Positions 40,053 to 48,724 of a DNA stretch of 64,000 nt are shown one piece after another. The DNA lies in contig DATIOK010000130.1 of assembly GCA_035473255.1 (NCBI GenBank), forward strand, positions 13,704 to 77,703, in the 5' to 3' direction. Positions within the stretch are counted from its first letter, which is position 1. Each line of letters opens with the position of its first letter. The position numbers and the translations under genes are program-made. The notes under the pieces were generated by a model. The model was given only the letters and a program-made list of their open reading frames with translations. It had not been told where the DNA came from and made no database searches. The DNA is from JAICYJ01 sp035473255. Its GTDB lineage: Bacteria; Actinomycetota; Thermoleophilia; Gaiellales; JAICJC01.

Positions 40053-41264
40053 TCAGGCGCTTCCGATCAGCTGGCGGGCAGCGCGTTCGCCGCTTCGCAG
40101 CGCGCCCTCCATGGTCGAGTACCAGTGCCGCTCGGTGTGCTCGCCGGCGAAGGCGATCCGCCCGACCGTGGCCTCCAGCCGATCGTCGAGATCCGTCGGC
40201 CGGTCCGGCTGGCGCGCGCTGTAGGCCCCGTCCGGCCAGGTCGAGAGCACCGCCGCCGCGCCGTCGAGCTCGAGGTCGGGTCGCAGCGCTGCGACCCGCT
40301 CGAGGTACCGCTCCGGCCCGGCGTCCACCCGCAGCGCATCTACGGCCGGCTCCGACCCCGCAAACGCCGTGACCAGCGGCGCCACGGCTCCGTCGCCGTC
40401 CTTCGCCGTCCACGTCCAGAAGTGCTCCGGCACCGATAGCACCGAGCTGGCCTGCGCCTCAGCCACCAGCGGCACCGCCAGCTTGGCCGCCTGCCCGTAG
40501 ACGACCCGCGCCAGCGCGTCGCCCTTCCAGGCGGGCAGCGGCGGGTCGAAGGCGATCCCGTCCGTGGCCGGCGCCGGAACCGAGACCACCACCGCGTCCA
40601 CGTCGAGGTCGTCGTTGATCCGAAAGCCGTCCCCGACCTGCGCCACCCGCACCGCCGGCGTCCCCAGCTGCACCCGCAGCCCCGTCGCCAGCCGTTTCGC
40701 CACCTGATCGTTCCCGCCCGCCACCCGCCGCGCCTCCACGTCGTCGAACAGCTCACCGACGTGGCGCACTGCGCCCGCCGCCAGCAGCGACACGGGATGG
40801 GCGTAGGAGACCTGGATCCTGCACGCGATCAGCTCGCGCGCCCCCGCATCCATCGGCACCCGCTCCAGCAGCTCCGCGACCGTCAGACCCTCGCCGGCAC
40901 CGGACTCCACGGCAGCGACCAGCGCCGCCAGCCCCGCCCCCAGAGCGGCCGCACCGATGCCGATGCCTCCGCGCGGGTCGCGCTGGGTGAAGCTCATGCC
41001 CATCGGCGCCAGCTCGAGACCGAGCCGGCTCACCAGTGCCGGCAGCACCGTGTAGCCCTCCGTCACGAACTCCGCGCCCATCTCGACGATCGCACCGCCC
41101 GGCAGCCTCTGCGACCAGACCCGGCCGCCCACCCGCGGCTCTCGCTCCAGCACCGTGACCGCGACGCCCTCCCCCCGAAGCGCCGCGGCCGCTGCCAGGC
41201 CCGCGAGTCCCGCTCCGATCACGGCCACGCTGGCCACGCCGCTGTCGCCGCCGGCTGTCCTCAT
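40053..41264 (-). CDS. Flavin-containing amine oxidase (monoamine oxidase-like)
   Basis: A 403-residue FAD enzyme. The N-terminus ASVAVIGAGLAGLAAAAALRGEGVAVTVLEREPRVGGRVWSQRLPGG carries the dinucleotide motif plus the GGR-(V/A)-W loop of the amine oxidase superfamily. C-terminal IAFAGEHTERHWYSTMEGALRSGERAARQL is the usual FAD-binding end. It would oxidise a primary or secondary amine; substrate unknown. The start ATG at 41264 touches the RsgA stop (TGATG, one-base overlap), so the two form an operon. Confidence 0.9.
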   Translation of the reverse strand: MRTAGGDSGVASVAVIGAGLAGLAAAAALRGEGVAVTVLEREPRVGGRVWSQRLPGGAIVEMGAEFVTEGYTVLPALVSRLGLELAPMGMSFTQRDPRGGIGIGAAALGAGLAALVAAVESGAGEGLTVAELLERVPMDAGARELIACRIQVSYAHPVSLLAAGAVRHVGELFDDVEARRVAGGNDQVAKRLATGLRVQLGTPAVRVAQVGDGFRINDDLDVDAVVVSVPAPATDGIAFDPPLPAWKGDALARVVYGQAAKLAVPLVAEAQASSVLSVPEHFWTWTAKDGDGAVAPLVTAFAGSEPAVDALRVDAGPERYLERVAALRPDLELDGAAAVLSTWPDGAYSARQPDRPTDLDDRLEATVGRIAFAGEHTERHWYSTMEGALRSGERAARQLIGSA

Positions 41265-42358
41265 CAGTCCCGCGAGGGCCGCGACGCGTTTCGCATCTGC
41301 TTGCTCAGCGTCTTCCACTGCTGCCGCTGTTCCGAGCGCGCGCGCTTGTCCTGCTTCAGCTCCTGGAAGCGCAGCTCCCGCAGCAGCTTGTTGTAGCTCT
41401 CCAATCGGTCCGGGGCGAGCGTGCCGGCTGTGATCGCCGCGGTCACGGCGCAGCCGGGTTCGCCCTCGTGCTTGCAGTCGCTGAACCGGCAGCCGGCCGC
41501 CAGCTCGTGCACGTCTGCGAAGGTCTGCTCGAGGCCGTCCCCGTCGCCGTCCCACATGCTCACCGACCGCATGCCCGGCGTGTCGATCAGCACCCCGCCC
41601 GACGGCAGCGGGATCAGCTCGCGGTGCGAGGTCGTATGCCGGCCGCGGCCGTCCGGCCGCACGTCCTGCGTCCGCAGCCGCTCCTCGCCCACCAGCCTGT
41701 TGATCAGCGTGGACTTGCCCGCACCCGACAGCCCCAGCAGCGCCACCGTGCGATTCCCCCTGATGTGCGCGTCGAGCGCCTCGAGGCCATCGCCGGTGGC
41801 GGCGCTGATCGCGAGCACATCGGTGCCGAACGCGATCGACTCCGCCTCCAGCACGAACCGCTCCGTGTCCTCGCAGAGGTCGGTCTTGGTCAGCAGGATC
41901 ACCGGCTGCGCGCCGCTCTGCCAGCCCAGCGTCAGGTACCGCTCCAGCCGGCGCAGGCTGAACCGCTGGTCGAGCGAGTTGACGAGGAACACGACGTCGA
42001 TGTTGGCCGCCACCACCTGCCCGATCGTCTCCTCGCCGGAGGCCTGCCGCGTGAATGCGGTTCGCCGTTCCATCAGCGCCCGCAGGACGGCGTCGTCGCC
42101 GCCCGGGACGGCCGGGGTCACCGCCGCCCAGTCGCCCACGGCCGGCGTCTCGAACCGTGGCGGCACCACCGCCCGGTGCACGGCCGTCGCGGCGAACACC
42201 GTGCAGATGCCGCGGTCGACGCGTGCGATGCGCCCGGGCACGCTGCCCGGTTCGCCCAGCTGTGCGAACTCCTCGTCCCGGGCTTGATCCCAGCCCAGCT
42301 GCTGCAAACGCTCAGATTCGGGCGGCCCGTCCTCGGGCCACCAGGAAATGTCACTCAC
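41264..42358 (-). CDS. rsgA: Ribosome small-subunit-dependent GTPase RsgA
   Basis: A 364-residue circularly permuted GTPase. The order OB-fold (residues 30-90), G4 (LLTKTDLCED), G5, then G1 (ALLGLSGAGKSTLINRL), G2 region (RGRHTTSHRELIPL) and G3 (LIDTPGMR) marks the YjeQ/RsgA family. A C-terminal zinc knuckle CRFSDCKHEGEPGC follows. It assists late 30S subunit maturation. The GTG start at 42358 has a ribosome site GGAGAG and leaves a short N-terminus; an upstream ATG would add 29 unneeded residues. Followed by the amine oxidase on the same strand. Confidence 0.95.
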   Translation of the reverse strand: MSDISWWPEDGPPESERLQQLGWDQARDEEFAQLGEPGSVPGRIARVDRGICTVFAATAVHRAVVPPRFETPAVGDWAAVTPAVPGGDDAVLRALMERRTAFTRQASGEETIGQVVAANIDVVFLVNSLDQRFSLRRLERYLTLGWQSGAQPVILLTKTDLCEDTERFVLEAESIAFGTDVLAISAATGDGLEALDAHIRGNRTVALLGLSGAGKSTLINRLVGEERLRTQDVRPDGRGRHTTSHRELIPLPSGGVLIDTPGMRSVSMWDGDGDGLEQTFADVHELAAGCRFSDCKHEGEPGCAVTAAITAGTLAPDRLESYNKLLRELRFQELKQDKRARSEQRQQWKTLSKQMRNASRPSRD

Positions 42359-42686
42359 GTGGATATCTCTCCAGGGGTTGATGGGTTCCCCGGAGGCCGC
42401 GGCGCGCGGTCGATCAGCGCTGTCGGGGCAGGCGGGGACGTGCAAGCTGGATTACCGATTTCATCCTCATGGTCCGCACCTCCCTGCCGATTGCACTACA
42501 GCGACTCCAATACCATAGCAATCAACGGCACGAGGTATTGCGCGCGGGGGCAAGGGGGTCGCTACCATGCCCGGCGTGCTCCAACACCGGGGTCGGTGGG
42601 TCCGTACCCCGAATGCGCTCGATCTGCTCGCGTAGGTGACAGCTTCGCGTGGGCGCAGCTCTGTCCCCGAGTAGGAGGTCCCGATC
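42359..42686 (+). promoter_or_regulatory. Gene-free leader/promoter region before the secreted transglycosylase-like gene
   Basis: A 328-base gap between the divergent RsgA gene and the secreted gene at 42687. The left half holds AT-richer TTGCAC (42491) and TACCAT (42511) as weak promoter elements. The right half is GC-rich and foldable, with GGGGGTCGCTACC, CCGAATGCG, GCGTAGGTGACAGC and an AGCT...AGCT pairing, and ends in the strong ribosome site AGGAGG (42673-42678). Actinobacterial rpf-type genes often carry a ydaO (c-di-AMP) riboswitch; resemblance here is slight. Confidence 0.35.
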
Positions 42687-43232
42687 CTGAGGAAACACCT
42701 GTTTGTTGCCGTTTTGATGCTGGCGGCCATCACCCTGACAGTATCTGCACACCGCGCCAGCGCCGCCGTGACGGCGAGCGCGGCTTATCAGAAGGCCGTT
42801 CACAGCTGGCGCCACGAGGCCCGCTTCCGTCGCAACCAGGCCTCCCACCTGGCCCGCCGCCTGGGCGTTCACTACCGCCCCCGCCGGGCCGAGATCCACA
42901 TGAACAGGATCGTCCGCCTGCAGCACCTGACGCGACACTACCGGCTCCGCGGCAACCACTTCCGCAGGATCATCCGCCAGCGGTTCCCCCACCTGATGTG
43001 CATCCACCACTACGAGGGCAGCTGGTCCGCCTACAACCCCGCCGGCTACTACGGCGGCTTCCAGATGGACGCCTCGTTCATGCAGCACTGGGGCGCGGAC
43101 AAGCTGCGCAAGTACCGGGGCCGCGATGCTCGGTACTGGTCGGCCGCCGACCAGCTCGCTGTCGCCAGCCGTGCGGTCGCACACATCGGCTACAGCCCGT
43201 GGCCGAACACCGGGGCCATGTGCGGGCTGTAA
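42687..43232 (+). CDS. Secreted transglycosylase-like (Rpf-type) protein, probable non-AUG start
   Basis: A protein of about 181 residues if begun at CTG 42687 (or ATC 42684), 8 (or 5) bases after the AGGAGG site. That start gives the signal peptide LRKHLFVAVLMLAAITLTVSAHRASA; the first ATG at 42717 is 38 bases from the ribosome site and drops the basic n-region. The mature part is Arg/His-rich and helical, then the C-terminal 75 residues CIHHYEGSWSAYNPAGYYGGFQMDASFMQHWG and WPNTGAMCGL match the fold of resuscitation-promoting-factor/lysozyme-like domains, with Glu in HHYEGSW as the catalytic candidate. It would act on peptidoglycan outside the cell. Confidence 0.82.
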   Translation: MRKHLFVAVLMLAAITLTVSAHRASAAVTASAAYQKAVHSWRHEARFRRNQASHLARRLGVHYRPRRAEIHMNRIVRLQHLTRHYRLRGNHFRRIIRQRFPHLMCIHHYEGSWSAYNPAGYYGGFQMDASFMQHWGADKLRKYRGRDARYWSAADQLAVASRAVAHIGYSPWPNTGAMCGL

Positions 43233-43303
43233 CCTCCGCATAATCGCCGCCGCGCTCGCGGGAACGGCTCAAGCGCGGGGCATGCCCGGCCGATGTCCTA
43301 GCG

Positions 43304-45901
43304 ATGGCTTCTGCCGATCGTCTCCGTGCGCTTGTCGACCTGTCCCGGGCGCTCTCCTCCAGCCTGGATCTGGAGGACGTGCTGCGGTGTTTCACGGCCC
43401 ACGCGACGGCCGTGAACGGCGCGGCGGCGACCGCAGTCTCGCTGTGGGAGCGGGACCGCGATGTGCTGATCACCCTCACCGATTACGAGAACCACATCGT
43501 TGGCCAGATCGCCGAGGCCGATGTCGAGTACGCCCTGGGCGACTTCCCGCTCTCGCGCCGCGTGATGGAGGAGCGGAGCGCGGTCGTGGTGCGCGCCTCC
43601 GACCCCGAGTGCGACCCTCACGAGCGCAGCGTCCTGCTCAAGGAGGGCTACGAGACGATGCTGATGCTGCCGCTGGTGTCGCGCGGCGAGACGATCGGGC
43701 TGATGGAGTTCGCCGACGTCACCGATCGCTCGTGGGACCCGGAGATGGAGTTCTTCGGCGCGCTCACCGACGTGGTTGCGGCCGCTGTCCACAACGCGGT
43801 GCTGCACGATGAGTTCCGCGAGGCCCAGGAGCGCTACCGGGTGCTGGTCGAGAACCTGCCCGCGATCACCTACGTCGATCTGGCCGGCAGCGGCGATCCC
43901 CTCTACGTCAGCCCTCAGATCGAGGAGCTGATGGGCATCCCCGCCGACGAGTGGCTGGACGGCTTCAACGGCTGGGAGCGGAGGATGCATCCCGACGACC
44001 GCCACACCATCGCCGAGTACAGGCGCACGGTCGAGACCGGCGAGCCCTACTCCGCGTCCTACCGGATGCAGGGACTGGACGGCCGCATGCGCTGGTTCCG
44101 CGACGACGCGGCCGCCGTGCGCGACGAGACCGGCACCCCCCGGTTCATCCAGGGCGTGATCTTCGATGTGACCAAGCAGAAGGAGGCCGAGGGCGCGCTG
44201 CAGGCCTCCGAGGCGCGCTTCCGCGAGATGCTCGAGAACGTGCGCCTGGCCGCGGTCGTCACCGACCTCGAGGGCCGCATCACGTTCTGCAACGAGTACC
44301 TGGCCGAACTTTCGGGCTGGTGGGAGGACGAGCTGCTGGGCCGCATCTGGTCGGAGACCTTCACTCCACCCGACGAGCTGGAGATGGAACAGCGCGCCCA
44401 GCGCGGGATCGAGCGCGGCAGCGTGATCGCCCACTACGAGAGCTCGATCCTGACCCGCTCCGGCGAGCGGCGGCTGTTCTCCTGGAACAACACCCTGCTC
44501 CGCGACGCCAACGGCGACGTGGTCGGCCAGGCGTCGGTGGGCGAGGACATCACCGATCGCCGGCGCGCCGAGCACGAGCTGGAGCGGCTTGCCTTCCACG
44601 ACCCGCTGACCGGCCTGCCGAACCGGATCCTGTTCCACGAGCACCTCGATGTGGCGCTGGCGCGCGCACAGCGGGCGGGCTGCGGCGTCGCCGTGCTGTA
44701 CGTCGACCTGGACGACTTCAAGCTGGTGAATGACAGCTTCGGGCACAACGCCGGTGACGAGCTGCTGTGCGAGGTGGCGGCGCGGCTGACGGGATCGACC
44801 CGCGCCGCCGACGTGGTTGCCCGCCAGGGCGGCGACGAGTTCCTGATCCTGATCGCCGACGTCGAGACCAACGAGGGCGGTGACGTCGTCGACGTGGGGG
44901 ACGTCGCCCGCCGCGTCGCCGAGCAGGTGCGCGCGGAGCTACAGCGGCCGCTGATGCTGGCTGACACCGAGATCTACACCAGCGCCAGCCTCGGGATCAG
45001 CCTCTACCCGGCCGACGCACCCGACGCGGAGAGCCTGCTCAAGCACGCTGACATCGCGATGTATAAGGCCAAGGAGTCCGGCCGCGACGGCTACCAGCTG
45101 TTCTCCTCCACCGGCCACGATCCGCGCGCCCAGCTGTCGATGGCCGGCCGTCTGCGGCGGGCGGTCGAGCGCGATCAGCTGATGCTGCACTACCAGCCGC
45201 TGGTGTCGCTGGCGACCGGCGAGTACGTCGGAGCGGAGGCGCTGCTGCGCTGGCAGGACGATCAGAACGGCCTGGTGATGCCGGGCGACTTCATCCCGCT
45301 GGCCGAGCGCACCGGGCTGATCGGCCCGATCTCGGAGTGGGTGATCGAGGAGGCCTGCCGCCAGAGCGCCGAGTGGCGCTCGATGGGGCTCGACCTGTAC
45401 GTGTCGGTGAACCTGCCGGCGGTGTTCTGGCAGCCGACCGCCATGCGGCAGGTGCTGGCCACGATCGAGCGGTTCGGCCTGTCCGCCGACCGCATGATGG
45501 TCGAGATCACCGAGTCGACCGTGATGGCCGACGCGCTGCGCTCGGAGCCGATCATCGCCGAGCTCCACGAGCGCGGCCTGCGGCTGGCGATCGACGACTT
45601 CGGCACCGGGCACTCCTCGCTGGCGCGGCTGAACCAGATGCTGGTGACCACCCTCAAGATCGACCGGTCGTTCATCGCCGACCTGCCGGGCGACCCCAGC
45701 GCGGCCGTGCTCGTGGCGACCATCATCCAGCTCGCCCACAACCTCGGTCTGCATCCGCTGGCGGAGGGCATCGAGACCGAGGAGCAGCGCACGTTCCTGG
45801 TCGAGAACGGCTGCCAGCTGGGCCAGGGCTTCCTCTTCTCCAAGGCCGTGCCTGCAGACCGGATCGTGGCGCTGCACAACGCCATGCGCGACGCCGCCTG
45901 A
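43304..45901 (+). CDS. GAF-PAS-PAS-GGDEF-EAL signalling protein
   Basis: An 865-residue soluble protein. Residues 5-165 are a GAF domain, 180-300 a PAS with PAC (WFRDDAAAVRDETGTPRFIQGVIFDVT), 305-420 a second PAS, 430-595 GGDEF with DPLTGLPNR and VARQGGDEFLIL intact, and 610-860 EAL with GAEALLRWQ, MVEITESTV, AIDDFGTGHSS, LKIDRSF and LAEGIET. So both cyclase and phosphodiesterase signatures are intact. It would change c-di-GMP levels in response to an intracellular ligand or redox cue. It is one of two GGDEF-EAL genes in the window; this one has no membrane anchor. The Nfu-type gene begins 14 bases after. Confidence 0.93.
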   Translation: MASADRLRALVDLSRALSSSLDLEDVLRCFTAHATAVNGAAATAVSLWERDRDVLITLTDYENHIVGQIAEADVEYALGDFPLSRRVMEERSAVVVRASDPECDPHERSVLLKEGYETMLMLPLVSRGETIGLMEFADVTDRSWDPEMEFFGALTDVVAAAVHNAVLHDEFREAQERYRVLVENLPAITYVDLAGSGDPLYVSPQIEELMGIPADEWLDGFNGWERRMHPDDRHTIAEYRRTVETGEPYSASYRMQGLDGRMRWFRDDAAAVRDETGTPRFIQGVIFDVTKQKEAEGALQASEARFREMLENVRLAAVVTDLEGRITFCNEYLAELSGWWEDELLGRIWSETFTPPDELEMEQRAQRGIERGSVIAHYESSILTRSGERRLFSWNNTLLRDANGDVVGQASVGEDITDRRRAEHELERLAFHDPLTGLPNRILFHEHLDVALARAQRAGCGVAVLYVDLDDFKLVNDSFGHNAGDELLCEVAARLTGSTRAADVVARQGGDEFLILIADVETNEGGDVVDVGDVARRVAEQVRAELQRPLMLADTEIYTSASLGISLYPADAPDAESLLKHADIAMYKAKESGRDGYQLFSSTGHDPRAQLSMAGRLRRAVERDQLMLHYQPLVSLATGEYVGAEALLRWQDDQNGLVMPGDFIPLAERTGLIGPISEWVIEEACRQSAEWRSMGLDLYVSVNLPAVFWQPTAMRQVLATIERFGLSADRMMVEITESTVMADALRSEPIIAELHERGLRLAIDDFGTGHSSLARLNQMLVTTLKIDRSFIADLPGDPSAAVLVATIIQLAHNLGLHPLAEGIETEEQRTFLVENGCQLGQGFLFSKAVPADRIVALHNAMRDAA

Positions 45902-45915
45902 CTATCCTTCGGGGT

Positions 45916-46539
45916 ATGCCGATCACGATCACCGATGCTGCGCTTCGGCGCGTGCTCGAGGTGCGCGCCCGCGAGCACGAGCCCGAGGGGCTGGCGCTGT
46001 GGGTCGAGATCGTGGGCGTGGCGGGTGCCGCCTACCAGTACGACATGTCGTTCCTGCGCCACGACGAGATCGACGAGACGGACGTGGTGGTGACCAGCGG
46101 CGGGCTGCAGGTCGTGGTGCCGCGGCTGGATGCGCCCGCCCTCGACGAGGCCACGATCGCGATCGACGAGCGGCTGGGCGGGGGGCTCGTGATCGAGAAC
46201 CCCAAGCTGCCGGCACAGACCAGCCCGGCCCTGCGCCTGCCGGAGCTGCCCGAGCTGCAGGGCGATGCCGCGGCCCGCGTGCGCCAGGTGCTGGAGCTGC
46301 AGGTGAACCCGGCGATCGCGTCGCACGGCGGCCACGCCGAGCTGGTGGCGGTCGAGGGTGACAGCGCCTTCCTGCGCCTCGGCGGCGGCTGCGTCGGCTG
46401 CGGCATGGTGGCGGTGACGCTGAAGCAGGGCGTCGAGTCGGCGATCCGGGCCGGGGTGCCCGAGATCACCCGCGTGGTGGATGTGACCGACCACGCATCG
46501 GGCACCAACCCGTACTACGAGCCCACCGCGCACGGCTAG
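45916..46539 (+). CDS. NfuA-type Fe-S scaffold/carrier protein
   Basis: A 207-residue protein. The N-terminal 105 residues have the fold of HesB/IscA-type A-type carriers (ITITDAALRRVLEVRA, AYQYDMSFL, VVPRLDAPALDEATIAID) but without their three Cys, as in NfuA. The C-terminal NifU domain carries VNPAIASHGGHAELVAV and LGGGCVGCGMVAVTLKQGVE, with the CxxC that binds a 4Fe-4S cluster between two subunits. It delivers Fe-S clusters to apo-proteins. Closely follows the GGDEF-EAL gene and is closed by a GAAA-loop terminator hairpin. Confidence 0.92.
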   Translation: MPITITDAALRRVLEVRAREHEPEGLALWVEIVGVAGAAYQYDMSFLRHDEIDETDVVVTSGGLQVVVPRLDAPALDEATIAIDERLGGGLVIENPKLPAQTSPALRLPELPELQGDAAARVRQVLELQVNPAIASHGGHAELVAVEGDSAFLRLGGGCVGCGMVAVTLKQGVESAIRAGVPEITRVVDVTDHASGTNPYYEPTAHG

Positions 46540-46543
46540 CTAT

Positions 46544-46559
46544 CGGGGCGAAAGCCCCG
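46544..46559 (+). terminator. GAAA-tetraloop hairpin terminator after the Nfu-type gene
   Basis: CGGGGC pairs with GCCCCG around GAAA, five bases after the stop codon, followed by TTGTC. It sits between convergent genes. Confidence 0.65.
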
Positions 46560-46570
46560 TTGTCACCGTC

Positions 46571-46752
46571 GAATACTCGCAAAATGCGCGAATTATCCGC
46601 TTGCACACCATCCGGCGGTGCCATAGGTTTCCTTCTGCGCCGCTCAGGGCAGCCGAGTAGGTTGAACCCGGTCGGACGGATCGTAGAGGCGACTCGAAAG
46701 TTCGTTCGGTCGGTGGACGAAAGGCAAGCCGGGGCGGCGAATCTTTGGTCCC
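46571..46752. repeat. 182-bp direct repeat R1, downstream of adenine deaminase
   Basis: The segment GAATACTCGC...TTTGGTCCC recurs in the same orientation at 48482-48663 with equal length and no gaps; I counted about 26 mismatches. It ends two bases before the adenine deaminase stop codon. On the minus strand both copies keep an open frame (ERTFESPLR, STYSAALSGAE). Confidence 0.88.
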
Positions 46753-46754
46753 GT

Positions 46755-48452
46755 TCAGTCTTCCGCGGCCAGGCTCACCAGCCTGAACTGATCCACGTCC
46801 ACCAGTCCCTGGTCGGTGATCTTGAGCGACGGGATCACCGACAGCGCCAGGAAGCTCATTGCGTGGAACGGCGCCTCGACGGTACAGCCGAGCGCCACGG
46901 CCGCATCTGACAGCGCCTCGCTCTGTGCCAGCACCACGTCCAGCGGCTGGTCGCTGAGCAGCCCAGCCACCGGCAGCGGCAGCTCCGCTCGCACGCCGCG
47001 GCCCTCGACGGCCACCATGCCTCCGCCCAGCTCGGCCAGGCGTCCGATCGCGCGCGCCATGTCGCCGTCGTCCACGCCCACGCAGACGATGTTGTGCGCG
47101 TCGTGGGCGACGGTGCTCGCGATCGCCCCGCGCTGCAGCCCGAAGCCCTGAACGAATCCGAGCCCGACCCGGCCGGTGCCCAGGTGCCGCTCCGCGACCG
47201 CGATCTTGGCCAGGTTTCGGGCCGGGTCGGCCACGGCCAGCCCGTCCCGGACGGTCGCCGGCATCACCAGAGCCTCCGTCACGATCTGGCCCGGCACCAG
47301 GCCGATCACGCGGATCGAACCGCCGTCGTCCGTCGTGTGCAGGTCGTTGGGCGAGATCGGCTGGATCCGCACGGTGCGCCGCGCCCACTCCGGCACCGGC
47401 GGCGCGACCGGCGGCGCCGGCACCAGCCCGTCCTTGAGCACCACGTCCGGCAGGAACCGCTCGAGGTCGGGCAGCACCAGCAGATCGGCTCGCCGCCCCG
47501 GCGCGATCGCGCCGCGGTCGCCCAATCCGTGCCAGGCGGCCGCGTTGCAGGAGGCCATCGCCAGCGCGTCGCGGGCATCCACCCCCGACTCCACCGCCCG
47601 GCGCACCATCGAGTTGACATGGCCCTCGCGGGCGATATGCCCGGGCTCGCGGTCATCGGTGCAGAACGCGATCCGCCCGGGGCCGAACTCGTGCACGAGC
47701 GGCAGCAGCGCGTCCAGGTTCCGGGCACCCGACGCCTCGCGGATCAGCAGCCACATCCCCGCCCGCAGCCGCTCGCGGCCCTCCTGCTGCGTCGTCGCCT
47801 CGTGATCCGATCCGATCCCGGCGGCGGCGTACGCCTGCAGCCGGCGGCCGAGCACACCGGGGGCGTGGCCGTCGACGTGCTTCGCTCCCCCCAGGCCCAG
47901 CTTTGCGAGCTCGTCGGGATCACCGGCGATCACGCCCGGGAAGTTCATCATCTCGGCCAGGCCCAGCACGCTTCGGCGGCGCAGCAGCCCCTCCAGGTCA
48001 CCTGTGGTGAGCGCCCGCCGCGGCGACTCGAACCGCGATGCCGGCACGCACGACGGGGCCATGAAGAACACGTCCAGCGACAGGTCGGCGCAGGCGTCGG
48101 CCAGCCAGTGCACGCCGTCGGTGCCGAGCACGTTCGCGATCTCGTGCGGGTCGGCGACCACCGACGTGGTGCCGAACGGCAGCACCAGCTTGGCGAACTC
48201 GTCCACCAGCAGCATCGATGACTCGAGGTGCAGGTGCGCATCGATCAGGCCGGGGACGACGTATCGCCCGCCGGCGTCCAGCGTGTCGCGGCCGCGGTAC
48301 TCTCCGACGCCGGCGATCCAGCCGTCGCACACGGCCACGTCGGCCTCGAGCCACTCGCGGGTGTACACCGACAGCACCCGGCCGCCGCGCACGACCAGGT
48401 CGGCGGGCTCGTCGCCGCGTGCCACCGCCAGCCGTCGCGCCAGGTCGGTCAT
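46755..48452 (-). CDS. ade: Adenine deaminase
   Basis: A 565-residue metallo-hydrolase of the amidohydrolase superfamily. The beta-sandwich entry RVLSVYTREWLEADVAVCDGWIAGVG is followed by YVVPGLIDAHLHLESSML (metal-binding HxH, about residues 70-85). Further ligands include VADPHEIANVLG and the Asp of FCTDDREPGH. C-terminal VAHDAHNIVCVGVDD is diagnostic for adenine deaminase. It converts adenine to hypoxanthine and ammonia for purine salvage. A 182-bp direct repeat flanks it on each side. An APC permease is the next gene upstream on the same strand, but its substrate is not known to be a purine. Confidence 0.95.
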   Translation of the reverse strand: MTDLARRLAVARGDEPADLVVRGGRVLSVYTREWLEADVAVCDGWIAGVGEYRGRDTLDAGGRYVVPGLIDAHLHLESSMLLVDEFAKLVLPFGTTSVVADPHEIANVLGTDGVHWLADACADLSLDVFFMAPSCVPASRFESPRRALTTGDLEGLLRRRSVLGLAEMMNFPGVIAGDPDELAKLGLGGAKHVDGHAPGVLGRRLQAYAAAGIGSDHEATTQQEGRERLRAGMWLLIREASGARNLDALLPLVHEFGPGRIAFCTDDREPGHIAREGHVNSMVRRAVESGVDARDALAMASCNAAAWHGLGDRGAIAPGRRADLLVLPDLERFLPDVVLKDGLVPAPPVAPPVPEWARRTVRIQPISPNDLHTTDDGGSIRVIGLVPGQIVTEALVMPATVRDGLAVADPARNLAKIAVAERHLGTGRVGLGFVQGFGLQRGAIASTVAHDAHNIVCVGVDDGDMARAIGRLAELGGGMVAVEGRGVRAELPLPVAGLLSDQPLDVVLAQSEALSDAAVALGCTVEAPFHAMSFLALSVIPSLKITDQGLVDVDQFRLVSLAAED

Positions 48453-48481
48453 GGCCGCGAAGTCTACGCGTTTTCTATTCT

Positions 48482-48663
48482 GAATACTCGCAAAGAGCGC
48501 GAATTATGCGGTTGCAGAGCGGGTCTCGGTGCCATAGGTTTGCTTCTGCGCCGCTGAGGGCAGCCGAGTAGGTTGAAGCCAGGCGGACGGGCCGTAGAGG
48601 CGACTCGAAAGTTCGTTCGACTGGGGGACCAAAGGCCAGCCGGAGCGGCGAATCTTTGGTCCC
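48482..48663. repeat. 182-bp direct repeat R2, upstream of adenine deaminase
   Basis: Aligns gap-free with R1 at 46571-46752. It contains a hairpin formed by GGGACCAAAG (48624 region) and CTTTGGTCCC at its end, with inner GCCG/CGGC, a structure only partly kept in R1. It sits 30 bases upstream of the deaminase start, between it and the permease stop. Confidence 0.88.
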
Positions 48664-48698
48664 AAACGACCAACGGCCCCCGCCGCAGCCGGAGCTGC

Positions 48699-48717
48699 GA
48701 CGAGGGCCGTCCTCGTC
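48699..48717 (-). terminator. Hairpin terminator after the APC permease
   Basis: GACGAGG and CCTCGTC form a perfect 7-bp stem with a 5-base loop, seven bases after the permease stop on the minus strand, followed by a second hairpin (GCAGC/GCTGC). No U-tract is seen, so the call rests on position and stem strength. Confidence 0.5.
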
Positions 48718-48724
48718 TCTGGCG

